A stretch of 39,086 nt of DNA from Candidatus Janibacter merdipullorum (GCA_019116945.1 DXAR01000119.1:1-39086), one strand, 5' to 3'; counted from the stretch's first letter, positions 26,873 to 38,576 are shown. Program-made: numbers and translations. Notes: a model not told the origin generated them from the letters alone.

Positions 26873-27572
<700 letters not shown>

Positions 27573-27617
27573 GGGAGAGCAGTCTAGGCAGCAGGGGGAG
27601 GCTCGACGGGTTAGGGG

Positions 27618-27670
27618 GGCCTTTGTTGTGCCCGTCCCGCAATTACGTAACATGGATGTGTGGTTAATTC
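27618..27670 (+). promoter_or_regulatory. Candidate sufR/suf promoter with overlapping AT-rich dyad (putative operator)
   Basis: TTGTGC (27626-27631), 16-nt spacer, TAACAT (27648-27653); AATTA(27641-27645)...TAATT(27665-27669) and ACAT-GG-ATGT (27650-27659) dyads in an otherwise very GC-rich region. Confidence 0.4.
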
Positions 27671-28385
27671 ACGGCAAGATCGGGTGACGTCGGATGTCGA
27701 CGCCGCGACCCGTGATGCGCGCACGCGCGACCGCGTGCTCGCGGTCATCAGCGAGCGCGGCCCCATCACCGCCGCCGGCATCGCGGCCCACCTGCGCCTC
27801 ACGGCCACGGGCGTGCGCCGCCACCTCGACCAGCTCGCCGACGAGGGCTCGGTGACGAGTCGGGCACCCCAGCTGGGCAAGCGCGGTCGCGGGCGGCCGG
27901 CTCGCGAGTGGATCGTCGGCGACACCGGTCACGAGCACCTCGGCACCGACTACGACGGTCTGGCGACCGATGCCATGCGATTCCTCCGCACGCAGGCGGG
28001 CGATGCCGCCGTGCGCTCCTTCGCCGACGAGCGGATGGCCGAGCTCGAGGAGCGGGTCTCGGTCGGCGTCGCGGCCGCCGGTGACGACCCCCAGGACCGC
28101 ACGCGCGCCCTCGTCGACGCACTCCGCGCCGAGGGCTACGCTGCCAGCGCCCGGCCGGTCGGCGAGGACAGTACCGTCGGTGTCCAGCTGTGCCAGGGCC
28201 ACTGCCCGATCCAGCACGTCGCCGCGGAGTTCCCCGAGCTCTGCGAGGCCGAGACCGACGCCTTCAGCCGACTCCTCGGAGTCCACGTCCAACGACTGGC
28301 CACCCTCGCGCAGGGTGACCACGTCTGCACCACCTTCGTCCCCACACCGGGGGCGCGTCCCCACACAGAGAGGTCCACCCGATGA
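27660..28385 (+). CDS. sufR: SufR-type winged-helix iron-sulfur transcriptional regulator
   Basis: [46 protein letters not shown] (HTH) and C-terminal [19 protein letters not shown] cysteine cluster; immediately upstream of sufB; start may be GTG 27660 or a downstream GTG at 27684. Confidence 0.9.
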   Translation: MVNSRQDRVTSDVDAATRDARTRDRVLAVISERGPITAAGIAAHLRLTATGVRRHLDQLADEGSVTSRAPQLGKRGRGRPAREWIVGDTGHEHLGTDYDGLATDAMRFLRTQAGDAAVRSFADERMAELEERVSVGVAAAGDDPQDRTRALVDALRAEGYAASARPVGEDSTVGVQLCQGHCPIQHVAAEFPELCEAETDAFSRLLGVHVQRLATLAQGDHVCTTFVPTPGARPHTERSTR

Positions 28386-29803
28386 GCACCAACATCGAAG
28401 AGCTCAACCCCGGGCTCAAGGACATCGGCCGCTACGAGTTCGGCTGGTCCGATGCCGACTCCGCCGGTGCCACCGCCAAGCGTGGTCTGAACCCGGCGGT
28501 CGTCGAGGACATCTCGGAGCGCAAGGGCGAACCGCAGTGGATGCGGGACCTCCGCCTGAAGTCGCTGCGGCTCTTCGACAAGAAGCCCATGCCGAGCTGG
28601 GGGAGCGACCTCACCGGCATCGACTTCCAGAACATCAAGTACTTCGTGAAGTCCACCGAGGAGCAGGCCACCTCGTGGGAGGACCTGCCCGAGGACATCA
28701 AGAACACCTACGACAAGCTCGGCATCCCCGAGGCGGAGAAGCAGCGCCTCGTCGCCGGCGTCGCCGCGCAGTACGAGTCGGAGGTCGTCTACCACCAGAT
28801 CCGTGAGGACCTGGAGGAGAAGGGCGTCATCTTCGTCGACACCGACACCGGCCTCCGTGAGCACGAGGACCTCTTCCGCGAGTACTTCGGCACGGTCATC
28901 CCCGCGGGTGACAACAAGTTCTCCGCGCTCAACACCGCCGTGTGGTCCGGTGGCTCCTTCATCTACGTCCCGCCGGGCGTCCACGTGGACATCCCGCTGC
29001 AGGCCTACTTCCGAATCAACACCGAGAACATGGGCCAGTTCGAGCGGACCCTCATCATCGCCGACGAGGGCTCCTACGTGCACTACGTCGAGGGCTGCAC
29101 CGCGCCGATCTACAAGACCGACTCGCTGCACAGCGCCGTCGTCGAGATCGTCGTGAAGAAGAACGCCCGCGTCCGCTACACGACGATCCAGAACTGGTCG
29201 AACAACGTCTACAACCTCGTCACCAAGCGCACCACGGTGGCCGAGGGCGGCACCATGGAGTGGGTCGACGGCAACATCGGCTCCAAGGTGACGATGAAGT
29301 ACCCGGCTTGTTTCCTCATGGGCGAGCACGCGAAGGGGGAGACCCTCTCCATCGCCTTCGCCGGCGAGGACCAGCACCAGGACGCCGGGGCCAAGATGGT
29401 CCACGCGGCGCCCAACACCTCGAGCTCGATCGTCTCGAAGTCGGTCGCCCGCGGGGGTGGCCGCACCTCCTACCGGGGCCTCGTCCAGGTCCTCGAGGGG
29501 GCGACCAACAGCAAGTCCAATGTCGTCTGCGACGCGCTGCTCGTCGACACGATCAGCCGTTCCGACACCTACCCCTACGTCGACGTCCGCGAGGACGACG
29601 TGCAGATGGGCCACGAGGCGACGGTCTCGAAGGTGTCCGCGGACCAGCTCTTCTACCTCATGTCCCGCGGGATGAGCGAGGAGGAGGCGATGGCGATGAT
29701 CGTGCGCGGCTTCGTCGAGCCCATCGCCAAGGAGCTCCCCATGGAGTACGCCCTCGAGCTCAACCGCCTCATCGAACTCCAGATGGAAGGAGCCGTCGGC
29801 TGA
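28382..29803 (+). CDS. sufB: Fe-S cluster assembly protein SufB
   Basis: [92 protein letters not shown]; intein-free, contiguous. Confidence 0.98.
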   Translation: MSTNIEELNPGLKDIGRYEFGWSDADSAGATAKRGLNPAVVEDISERKGEPQWMRDLRLKSLRLFDKKPMPSWGSDLTGIDFQNIKYFVKSTEEQATSWEDLPEDIKNTYDKLGIPEAEKQRLVAGVAAQYESEVVYHQIREDLEEKGVIFVDTDTGLREHEDLFREYFGTVIPAGDNKFSALNTAVWSGGSFIYVPPGVHVDIPLQAYFRINTENMGQFERTLIIADEGSYVHYVEGCTAPIYKTDSLHSAVVEIVVKKNARVRYTTIQNWSNNVYNLVTKRTTVAEGGTMEWVDGNIGSKVTMKYPACFLMGEHAKGETLSIAFAGEDQHQDAGAKMVHAAPNTSSSIVSKSVARGGGRTSYRGLVQVLEGATNSKSNVVCDALLVDTISRSDTYPYVDVREDDVQMGHEATVSKVSADQLFYLMSRGMSEEEAMAMIVRGFVEPIAKELPMEYALELNRLIELQMEGAVG

Positions 29804-30984
29804 TGAGCCTGCTGGCTGACACCTCGAGCCGTGAGGCTCACACCCACTCCGGCGAGACCCTCGTCCCGGACCAGTCCCGCGCCGAGCGCACCCGCTCGTG
29901 GAGCGTGGCCGACTTCCCCGTGCCCACCGGGCGCGAGGAGGACTGGCGCTTCACGCCGGTCGGCGACCTCGCCGACCTCTTCTCCGACGAAGGGGGAAGC
30001 GCCGCGCTCGACGTGACGCACCACCTCCCGGAGGGCGTGACCCGCTCGACGGTCACCGCCGAGGAGGCGCGGGCCCTGGGCGTGCCGGAGCCCGCCGACC
30101 GGGCCGCGGCCGTCGCCGCGAGCGGCGACTCGGTCGTCGTCATCGACATCCCGGCCGAGGCCGAGCTCACCGAGCCGGTCCGGATCCAGCTCGACGGGGC
30201 GAGCCGCGAGACCGTCCGTGCCCATCACGTCGTGCGCACCGGCGCCTTCGCCTCGGCGACCATCGTCGTGGAGCACTCGGGGTCCAGCGACTACACCGAG
30301 CTGCTCTCGGTGCTCGCCGGTGACAGCTCCCGGCTGACGGTCGTCTCGCTCCAGGACTGGCAGGACGACACCCACCACCTGGGGCAGCACGACGTCGTCG
30401 TGGGGCGGGACGCGCACGTGCGCCACATCGCCATCTCCATCGGCGGTGGCATCGTGCGGCTCAACACCAATGCCTCCTACGCGGGCCCCGGGGGCTCCTT
30501 CGAGGGGCTCGGCGTCTACTTCGCCGACGCCGGGCAGCACCTCGAGCACCGGCTCTTCGTCGACCACGAGGCCCCGCACTGCTCGAGCAATGTCGAGTAC
30601 AAGGGCGCCCTCCAGGGCGAGACCGCGCACACCGTGTGGGTCGGCGACGTCCTCATCCGCGCCGCGGCCGAGGGCACCGAGACCTACGAGCTCAACCGCA
30701 ACCTCGTCCTCACCGACGGGGCGCGCGCCGACTCGGTCCCCAACCTCGAGATCGAGACCGGCGAGATCCTCGGCGCCGGCCACGCGTCGACGACGGGTCG
30801 CTTCGACGACCAGCAGCTCTTCTACCTGCAGTCGCGCGGCATCGATGCAGACACCGCCCGCCGCCTCGTCGTGCGCGGCTTCTTCAACAGCATCGTCCAG
30901 CGCATCGGCGACTCCGAGATCAGCGACCGGATCATGGTCGCGATCGACGAGGAGCTCGAGGGTGGTCCGGAGGCCGGGGCATGA
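29803..30984 (+). CDS. sufD: Fe-S cluster assembly protein SufD
   Basis: [17 protein letters not shown]...REEDWRFTPVGDLADLF...VDHEAPHCSSNVEYKGALQGETAHTVWVGDVLIRAAAEGTETYELNRNLVL; start at ATG 29803 overlapping the sufB TGA. Confidence 0.96.
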   Translation: MSLLADTSSREAHTHSGETLVPDQSRAERTRSWSVADFPVPTGREEDWRFTPVGDLADLFSDEGGSAALDVTHHLPEGVTRSTVTAEEARALGVPEPADRAAAVAASGDSVVVIDIPAEAELTEPVRIQLDGASRETVRAHHVVRTGAFASATIVVEHSGSSDYTELLSVLAGDSSRLTVVSLQDWQDDTHHLGQHDVVVGRDAHVRHIAISIGGGIVRLNTNASYAGPGGSFEGLGVYFADAGQHLEHRLFVDHEAPHCSSNVEYKGALQGETAHTVWVGDVLIRAAAEGTETYELNRNLVLTDGARADSVPNLEIETGEILGAGHASTTGRFDDQQLFYLQSRGIDADTARRLVVRGFFNSIVQRIGDSEISDRIMVAIDEELEGGPEAGA

Positions 30985-31313
30985 GCGCCACCACCGAGGC
31001 CGACTACATCCGGGTCTGCCAGCTCGAGGAGCTGCCGACGGTGGGCGCCGCCAAGGCGGAGGTCTCCGGCCGCATCATCGCGATCGTGCGGGCCGAGGAC
31101 GGCTCCGTCCACGCCATCGACGACGAGTGCACCCACGGCAAGGTCTCGCTGTCCGAGGGCGAGGTCGACGGCTGCACCCTCGAGTGCTGGCTGCACGGCT
31201 CGCGCTTCGACCTCGTCACCGGCCGACCCACCGGCCTCCCGGCCACGGTCCCCGTCGCGGTGCACACCGTCCGGGTCACCGACGGCGACGTCTTCGTCGC
31301 CCTGGCCGACTGA
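30981..31313 (+). CDS. Rieske-type non-heme iron oxygenase-like ferredoxin (SUF-operon associated)
   Basis: IRVCQLEELPTVGAAKAEVSGRIIAIVRAEDGSVHAIDDECTHGKVSLSEGEVDGCTLECWLHGSRFDLVTGRPTGLPAT; CTHG/CWLHG Rieske ligands. Confidence 0.94.
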   Translation: MSATTEADYIRVCQLEELPTVGAAKAEVSGRIIAIVRAEDGSVHAIDDECTHGKVSLSEGEVDGCTLECWLHGSRFDLVTGRPTGLPATVPVAVHTVRVTDGDVFVALAD

Positions 31314-31340
31314 TCCCACACTTCGAAGGAAAGAACTGAC

Positions 31341-33402
<2,062 letters not shown>

Positions 33403-33403
<1 letters not shown>

Positions 33404-33873
33404 TGGACCTCTACCAGGAGCTCATCCTCGACCACTCCAAGCGCCAGGTCGGGTCCGGCCTGCGCGAGGGGCACGTCGCCGAGGTGCACCACGTCAACCC
33501 GACGTGCGGTGACGAGGTCACCCTCCGCGTGCACCTCGACGGCACCGGCCACGACGCGACGATCACCGACATCTCCTACGAGGCGATGGGGTGCTCGATC
33601 TCCATGGCGAGCACCTCGATCCTCGCTGAGGAGATCACGGGCGAGACCATCGACGACGCGATGGACGTCCACGCCGCGATGCGGCACATGCTCACGAGCC
33701 GCGGGCAGGACCCGGGTGACGAGGAGGCCATCGGCGACGGCGTCGCCCTGGCCGGCGTGGCCCAGTACCCCGCCCGCGTCAAGTGCGCTCTACTGGGCTG
33801 GATGGCCCTCACCGACGCCCTCGCCCAGGCGGGCGTCGACGTCGCGACCGCACCCGAAGGAGAGACCGCATGA
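33403..33873 (+). CDS. sufU: SufU-type Fe-S scaffold/sulfurtransferase
   Basis: MDLYQELILDHSKRQVGSGLREGHVAEVHHVNPTCGDEVTLRVHLDG...YEAMGCSISMASTSILAEEI...RVKCALLGWMAL. Confidence 0.97.
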
Positions 33874-34199
33874 CCGCCCAGGCACCGACCCCCAGCAATG
33901 TGGCTGATGTCGAGGAGGCCCTCCGCGATGTCGTCGACCCCGAGCTCGGGATCAACGTCGTCGACCTCGGCCTCGTCTACGGCATCACCGTCGACCCGCA
34001 GAACCACGCCGTCATCGACATGACGCTGACCTCCGCGGCCTGCCCCCTCACCGACGTCATCGAGGACCAGGTCGACCAGGCCCTGACGGACCTCGTCACC
34101 GACTCCCGGATCAACTGGGTGTGGATGCCGCCGTGGGGACCGGACAAGATCACCGAGGACGGCCGCGAGCAGCTGCGCGCCCTCGGCTTCAACATCTGA
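33870..34199 (+). CDS. Metal-sulfur cluster assembly factor (DUF59/MIP18, SufT-like)
   Basis: VADVEEALRDVVDPELGINVVDLGLVYGITVD...MTLTSAACPLTDVIEDQV...WMPPWGPDKITEDGREQLRALGFNI; ATG 33870 overlapping the sufU stop. Confidence 0.95.
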   Translation: MTAQAPTPSNVADVEEALRDVVDPELGINVVDLGLVYGITVDPQNHAVIDMTLTSAACPLTDVIEDQVDQALTDLVTDSRINWVWMPPWGPDKITEDGREQLRALGFNI

Positions 34200-34212
34200 T
34201 CCCGACCTCCTC

Positions 34213-34782
34213 ATGAGCCGCACCGTCGAGGTCGACCCCTCTCGACTCGACCGGTGGATCGACGGCTTCTCGGCCCGGCACGACGGCGCGACCCGCGCCG
34301 ACGTGCCGGGCCGCGTCGTGCTCACGGGTGGCGACGGGGCCACTGCCGTCGGAGAGCTCTTCGACCACGACCGGGTGGGCCTCGTCCTCGTCCGCAGAGG
34401 GGGCCACGCGGTCGGCCGGGACGAAGGGGGCGAGCTCGTCGCCCACACCTGCGGCACCCGCTACGTCCAGTCGCGGACGAAGAAGGGAGGCTGGAGCCAG
34501 CAGCGGTACGCGCGCCGGCGCGGCAACCAGGCCGACGGCGTCGTGGGCACGGTCGTCGAGCTGGCCCTGCGCCACCTTCCGGAGGGAGCCGTCGACGCCC
34601 TCGTCGTCGGTGGAGACCGGACGCTGGCCGAGCAGGTCCTCGCCGACCCCCGTCTCGCCCACCTCCACGAGCTCGAGCGCCGGACCCTGTGGGACCTGCC
34701 CGACCCGCGACTGTCCGTGCTGCAGCGGGCCGCCCGCCGCGGTCGTGCCGTGCGGCTCACACTCGAGGACCCCGTCGCATGA
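34213..34782 (+). CDS. Vms1-like release factor 1 (VLRF1)-domain protein, probable acVLRF1-type peptidyl-tRNA hydrolase
   Basis: VLTGGDGATAVGELFDHDRVGLVLVRRGGHAVG...CGTRYVQSRTKKGGWSQQRYARRRGNQADGVV...VDALVVGGDRTLAEQVL; KKGGWSQQRYARRR is recognised as the VLRF1/eRF1-like glutamine loop. Confidence 0.8.
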   Translation: MSRTVEVDPSRLDRWIDGFSARHDGATRADVPGRVVLTGGDGATAVGELFDHDRVGLVLVRRGGHAVGRDEGGELVAHTCGTRYVQSRTKKGGWSQQRYARRRGNQADGVVGTVVELALRHLPEGAVDALVVGGDRTLAEQVLADPRLAHLHELERRTLWDLPDPRLSVLQRAARRGRAVRLTLEDPVA

Positions 34783-36443
34783 GGCGTCCCCGGGTCCAGG
34801 CGGCCGTCGCGCTCTTCGTCGGGTCCTGCCTCGTCGCGCCGGTCGCCATGGACTCCTCGCACGGCGACGAGCGGGCCGAGCGCTCCGGCGCCTTCACCGA
34901 GGACGCGGCCTACTCGGCCCGGCCCCGCCCGGTGGCGCCGGTCGAGGAGGACCCGCGCGGACCGACGACGGACCGGACCGCCACGGTCGTCACCGACTCG
35001 GCGTGGTCGTGGTTCATGGACCCCCGCGTGCTCACGACGAGCCGCGCGACCTACTTCTCCTCGGTGCGCGACACCGGGGACATTCAGGTCACGAGCGTCG
35101 ACCACGGGAGTGCCCGGCTCCGGCACGCCGTGCTCCAGCCCGACTTCGAGCCCGACGACCACAACGCCCCATCCCTGAGCGAGCTCGAGGACGGGCGGAT
35201 CGTCGCCTTCTGGAATGCGCACGGCCTCGTCCCGGCGCACTACCGGATCACCATGCGCTCGGGGGATGTCACGACCTTCGGTCCGGCGCTCGAGCTCACC
35301 GGCTCCGGCCTGGAGGACGAGGGCACGACCTACACCTCGATCATCCGTCTCCGCGGCGCCGAGGAGCAGTACCACCTCTTCACCCGGCGCTCCAGCGATG
35401 ACGCCTGGGTCATGACGACGAGCGACGACCTCGTGACGTGGAGCCCGGCCGTGCGCCTCTTCGCCCACGTCGACGACACGAGCTATCCCTACGTGAAGTT
35501 CGTCGGCACCGGGTGGCGGACGATCCACATGGCCTTCTCGGACACGACCGCGCGGTCGGAGGAGCACAGCTCGCTGCACCACGTGGCGCTCTCCGACGGC
35601 GTCTTCCGACGGAGCGACGGGACGGCCATCCGGACGCTCGACGAGGTCGCCGGGTCCGGGGGCGAGCCGCCGCGGCCCATCGAGCCCGGCCGGGCGACGA
35701 GGATCCACGACGGGCGTGGTGCCGACGGGCGGGCGCGGCCCTATGACATCGCCCTCGACGACGGCGACCCGGTCGTCGCCTTCACCACGGGCAACCGCTG
35801 GACCGACGAGTGGACCTACCGGTGGATGCGGCGCACGGACGGCGTCTGGACGGGCAGCACCCTCGACCGGTCCACCACCGACCCCGGAGGGATCTCCCTC
35901 CGGCACGACGACCCGACCCGTGCCGTCCTCGTCCGCGAGGGCCGGGTCGAGGAGTACCGCACCGACGACGACGGTCGGTCGTGGACCCGGCGGGCCCTCT
36001 CCTCGACGGACGACAACCGCACGCCGGCGACCCCCTGGTCCAGCGGGCGTGCCCGAGGGCCCGTGTCGGCGGCCTGGCTCAGCGGTCCCTACGAGGGCTT
36101 CCGCCACGGGGCGTGGGAGACCTCCCTGACCATGTCGACCTCCGGGCGGGCGCCGCTCGACCTGCGGGCCGCGTGGTCACGGGCCTGGGCGAAGGGAGGA
36201 CCCGTCACCGTGACGACGACCGCCGGGGTGGACGGGCCGCCGGTGGCGGACCGCACCGTGTGGCTCCTCGTCACCCGCCCCGGGGGCGAGGAGGAGTGGC
36301 TCCGGTCCGGACGCACCGACGACCGAGGCCGGGTCCGCCTCTCGGTGGGCGGCTCCCTTCCTCGCGGGTCCCGGGCGCGCCTCGTTGTCCCGGCGACGAG
36401 CGCCTGGGGGCAGGCGGTCTCCCCGGCGCGGACCTCTTCCTGA
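34779..36443 (+). CDS. Secreted BNR repeat (BNR_4-like beta-propeller) protein with one C-terminal ~90-aa module
   Basis: N-terminal signal-like MRRPRVQAAVALFVGSCLVAPVA; SAWSWFMDPRVL, DDHNAPSLSEL, YHLFTRR, GISLRHDDP; ATG 34779 overlaps the VLRF1 stop (ATGA). Confidence 0.82.
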   Translation: MRRPRVQAAVALFVGSCLVAPVAMDSSHGDERAERSGAFTEDAAYSARPRPVAPVEEDPRGPTTDRTATVVTDSAWSWFMDPRVLTTSRATYFSSVRDTGDIQVTSVDHGSARLRHAVLQPDFEPDDHNAPSLSELEDGRIVAFWNAHGLVPAHYRITMRSGDVTTFGPALELTGSGLEDEGTTYTSIIRLRGAEEQYHLFTRRSSDDAWVMTTSDDLVTWSPAVRLFAHVDDTSYPYVKFVGTGWRTIHMAFSDTTARSEEHSSLHHVALSDGVFRRSDGTAIRTLDEVAGSGGEPPRPIEPGRATRIHDGRGADGRARPYDIALDDGDPVVAFTTGNRWTDEWTYRWMRRTDGVWTGSTLDRSTTDPGGISLRHDDPTRAVLVREGRVEEYRTDDDGRSWTRRALSSTDDNRTPATPWSSGRARGPVSAAWLSGPYEGFRHGAWETSLTMSTSGRAPLDLRAAWSRAWAKGGPVTVTTTAGVDGPPVADRTVWLLVTRPGGEEEWLRSGRTDDRGRVRLSVGGSLPRGSRARLVVPATSAWGQAVSPARTSS

Positions 36444-36451
36444 CCTCCCGC

Positions 36452-36525
36452 CACCGGCGCGGCCGCCGGTGTACTCTGCGGCGGCGGAGACGATGAGGGC
36501 TCCGCCAGAGTTCCGGGGAGGGAAC
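36452..36525 (+). other. Candidate structured 5' leader of the second BNR gene (three successive hairpins)
   Basis: CACCGGC-gcggcc-GCCGGTG (36452-36471), GGCGGAG-acgatgaggg-CTCCGCC (36483-36506), GTTCC-ggggag-GGAAC (36510-36525); the SD-like purine run GGGGAG is the loop of the last hairpin, 2 nt before the ATG. Confidence 0.45.
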
Positions 36526-36527
36526 CC

Positions 36528-38567
36528 ATGGCCCGTCGTGCCGCCCTGCTGAGCATCATCTCGGTCCTCGCCTGTGTCGGCATGGTCCTCCCGGGGTCGG
36601 CCGGTGCGGCACCCGAGGCTGCGACCTCGGTCCGCGTCGATCCCGAGCCACCCCAGGTGGCGGACCCCGAGCCCTGGCAGCAGACCGGTGACGCCGCACC
36701 CGGGGCCTACTCCGACCGTCCGCAGCCGGTCGTCCAGCCGCTCGCCCAGGCGCAGCGGCGCTCCGCGGGGGATGTGCGCACGGCCTCCGTCGTCACCGAG
36801 TCGGCGTGGTCCTGGTACATGGACCCCCGCGTTCTCGGGACCTCCCGGGCGACCTATCTCAGTTCGGTCCGCAAGAACGGCGACGTCCAACTGACGAAGG
36901 TCACGAGGGGCTCCTCGGTGCTGGACCACACCGTGCTCCACCCCTCCTTCCAGGCCGATGACCACAACGCGCCGTCGCTCACCGAGCTGCCCGACGGGCG
37001 CATCGCCGCCTTCTGGACCGGTCACTCGACCGTCCCGCCCCGCTACCGGGTCACGTCGAAGCCGGGCGACATCTCCACCTTCGGCCCGTCGCAGAAGCTC
37101 ACCGGCTCCGGCCTCGAAGGGGAGAAGGCCACCTACACGACGATGCTCCAGTTGCGGGGCAATGCCTACCGGTACCACCTCTTCACCCGGCGGGCGCGGG
37201 ACAACGCGTGGGTCCTCACGCGGAGCAAGGACCTCAAGACGTGGACGCCGGCCATCCGCCTCTTCGCGCACCCCACGCGCAGCAACGTCCCCTACCCGAA
37301 GTTCGTCACGACCGGCTGGAACTCCATCCACATGGCCGTCTCGGACACGACCGCCTCGCCGACCCAGCACAGCTCGATGTTCCACCTGACGTTGACGAAC
37401 GGGACTTTCCGGCGCAGCGACGGCACGACGATCCGCAGCCTCTCCGAGGTGGCAGGCGGGTCCGGTCGGGCCCCGCGCCCCATCGACCCCCGGGAGGCGA
37501 CGCTCGTCTACGACGGTCGCAGTGCGGACGGGCGGGCCCGGATCTACGACATCGCGCTCCGGGGCAACGAGCCCACGCTCGTCCTCACGACGGGCGACCG
37601 GCCCACCGACACGTGGACCTACAAGTGGTTCCGGCTCCGGGGCAGGGCGTGGACGGCGAAGACGCTCGACCGTTCGCCCGGGCCCCAGCCCTCAGGGATC
37701 ACCCTGCGGCACGACGACCCCGGCCGGGTCTTCCTCTCCCGCGGGCCGGGTGGCGTCGGGAGCCGGGAGATCGTCGAGATGACGAGCGGTGACCACGGGG
37801 ACACCTGGCGTTCCCGGAAGGTGACCCACGGTTCCACGCAGGGCAACCGCACGCCCGCGACGCCGTGGGGCGCCCAGGACGGGCCCCTCTCCGTCGCCTG
37901 GCTCAAGGGGCCGTACGAGGCCTTCAACGGCGGCCGGTGGGACACGATCGTGACGATGGAGACGACCGACCCCGCGCCCCTCAACCTGCGCACGACCTGG
38001 CCCTCCGGGTGGTCCCGCGGCAAGGGCATCTCGGCCCGCGTCACGGCGGGCGTCGGTGGACCCGGCGTCGCCGGTCGGCGCGTCTGGCTCATGGTGCGCA
38101 AGCCGGGGCAGGCCGAGACGGCCATGCGGTCGGTGCTCACGGGCGCCGCCGGCTCGGCCCACCTGCCGGTGAACAGGTACTACCCGAAGGGGACCCGCGT
38201 CCGGGTCGAGGTCCCGGCGGCCGGGGAGTGGGGGAGGGCGCGCACCCACTCCGTGTCCACGAGCACGGACACCTCGGCCATCCGTCTGGACTCCACGTGG
38301 CGGTCCGGGTGGGACGACGGGGTGGGCGTCTCCGCGTCCGTGAGCGCGGTGCGGGACGGGGCCCCCGTCGTGGGAGCCCGGGTGTACCTCCTCGTGCGCA
38401 AGCCCGGTGAGAAGGAGCGGTGGATGCACTCGGCGCGCACCGACTCCGGTGGCTCGGTGCACCTCGCGGTCAACCGCTACTACCCGAAGGGGACGCGCGT
38501 GCGGCTCCACGTCCCGGCGTCCGGTGACCGGGGCGCGGCGACGAGTCCGGCCCACCTCAGTTCCTGA
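36528..38567 (+). CDS. Secreted BNR repeat (BNR_4-like) protein, paralog of the preceding gene, with two C-terminal ~100-aa modules
   Basis: Signal peptide MARRAALLSIISVLACVGMVLPGSAGAAP; SAWSWYMDPRVL, DDHNAPSLTEL, YHLFTRR, GITLRHDDP; tandem TTW-SGW...VNRYYPKGTRVR repeats. Confidence 0.85.
   Translation: MARRAALLSIISVLACVGMVLPGSAGAAPEAATSVRVDPEPPQVADPEPWQQTGDAAPGAYSDRPQPVVQPLAQAQRRSAGDVRTASVVTESAWSWYMDPRVLGTSRATYLSSVRKNGDVQLTKVTRGSSVLDHTVLHPSFQADDHNAPSLTELPDGRIAAFWTGHSTVPPRYRVTSKPGDISTFGPSQKLTGSGLEGEKATYTTMLQLRGNAYRYHLFTRRARDNAWVLTRSKDLKTWTPAIRLFAHPTRSNVPYPKFVTTGWNSIHMAVSDTTASPTQHSSMFHLTLTNGTFRRSDGTTIRSLSEVAGGSGRAPRPIDPREATLVYDGRSADGRARIYDIALRGNEPTLVLTTGDRPTDTWTYKWFRLRGRAWTAKTLDRSPGPQPSGITLRHDDPGRVFLSRGPGGVGSREIVEMTSGDHGDTWRSRKVTHGSTQGNRTPATPWGAQDGPLSVAWLKGPYEAFNGGRWDTIVTMETTDPAPLNLRTTWPSGWSRGKGISARVTAGVGGPGVAGRRVWLMVRKPGQAETAMRSVLTGAAGSAHLPVNRYYPKGTRVRVEVPAAGEWGRARTHSVSTSTDTSAIRLDSTWRSGWDDGVGVSASVSAVRDGAPVVGARVYLLVRKPGEKERWMHSARTDSGGSVHLAVNRYYPKGTRVRLHVPASGDRGAATSPAHLSS
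37989..38564 (+). repeat. Intragenic tandem protein repeat (two ~100-aa modules, 300-nt period)
   Basis: Copy 1 RTTWPSGWSRGKGISARV...VWLMVRKPGQ...HLPVNRYYPKGTRVRVEVPAAGEWG; copy 2 DSTWRSGWDDGVGVSASV...VYLLVRKPGE...HLAVNRYYPKGTRVRLHVPASGDRG; first codons at 37989 and 38289. Confidence 0.92.
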
Positions 38568-38576
38568 CGGGTCGGG

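Noticed and set aside
28136-29614. 492-aa minus-strand ORF antisense to sufB
   Set aside because: Shadow ORF with DV/GV-rich composition; sufB is unambiguous
34461-36107. 548-aa minus-strand ORF opposite VLRF1 and BNR1
   Set aside because: P/G/R/V-rich with no domain; the + strand genes show clear paralog conservation at protein level
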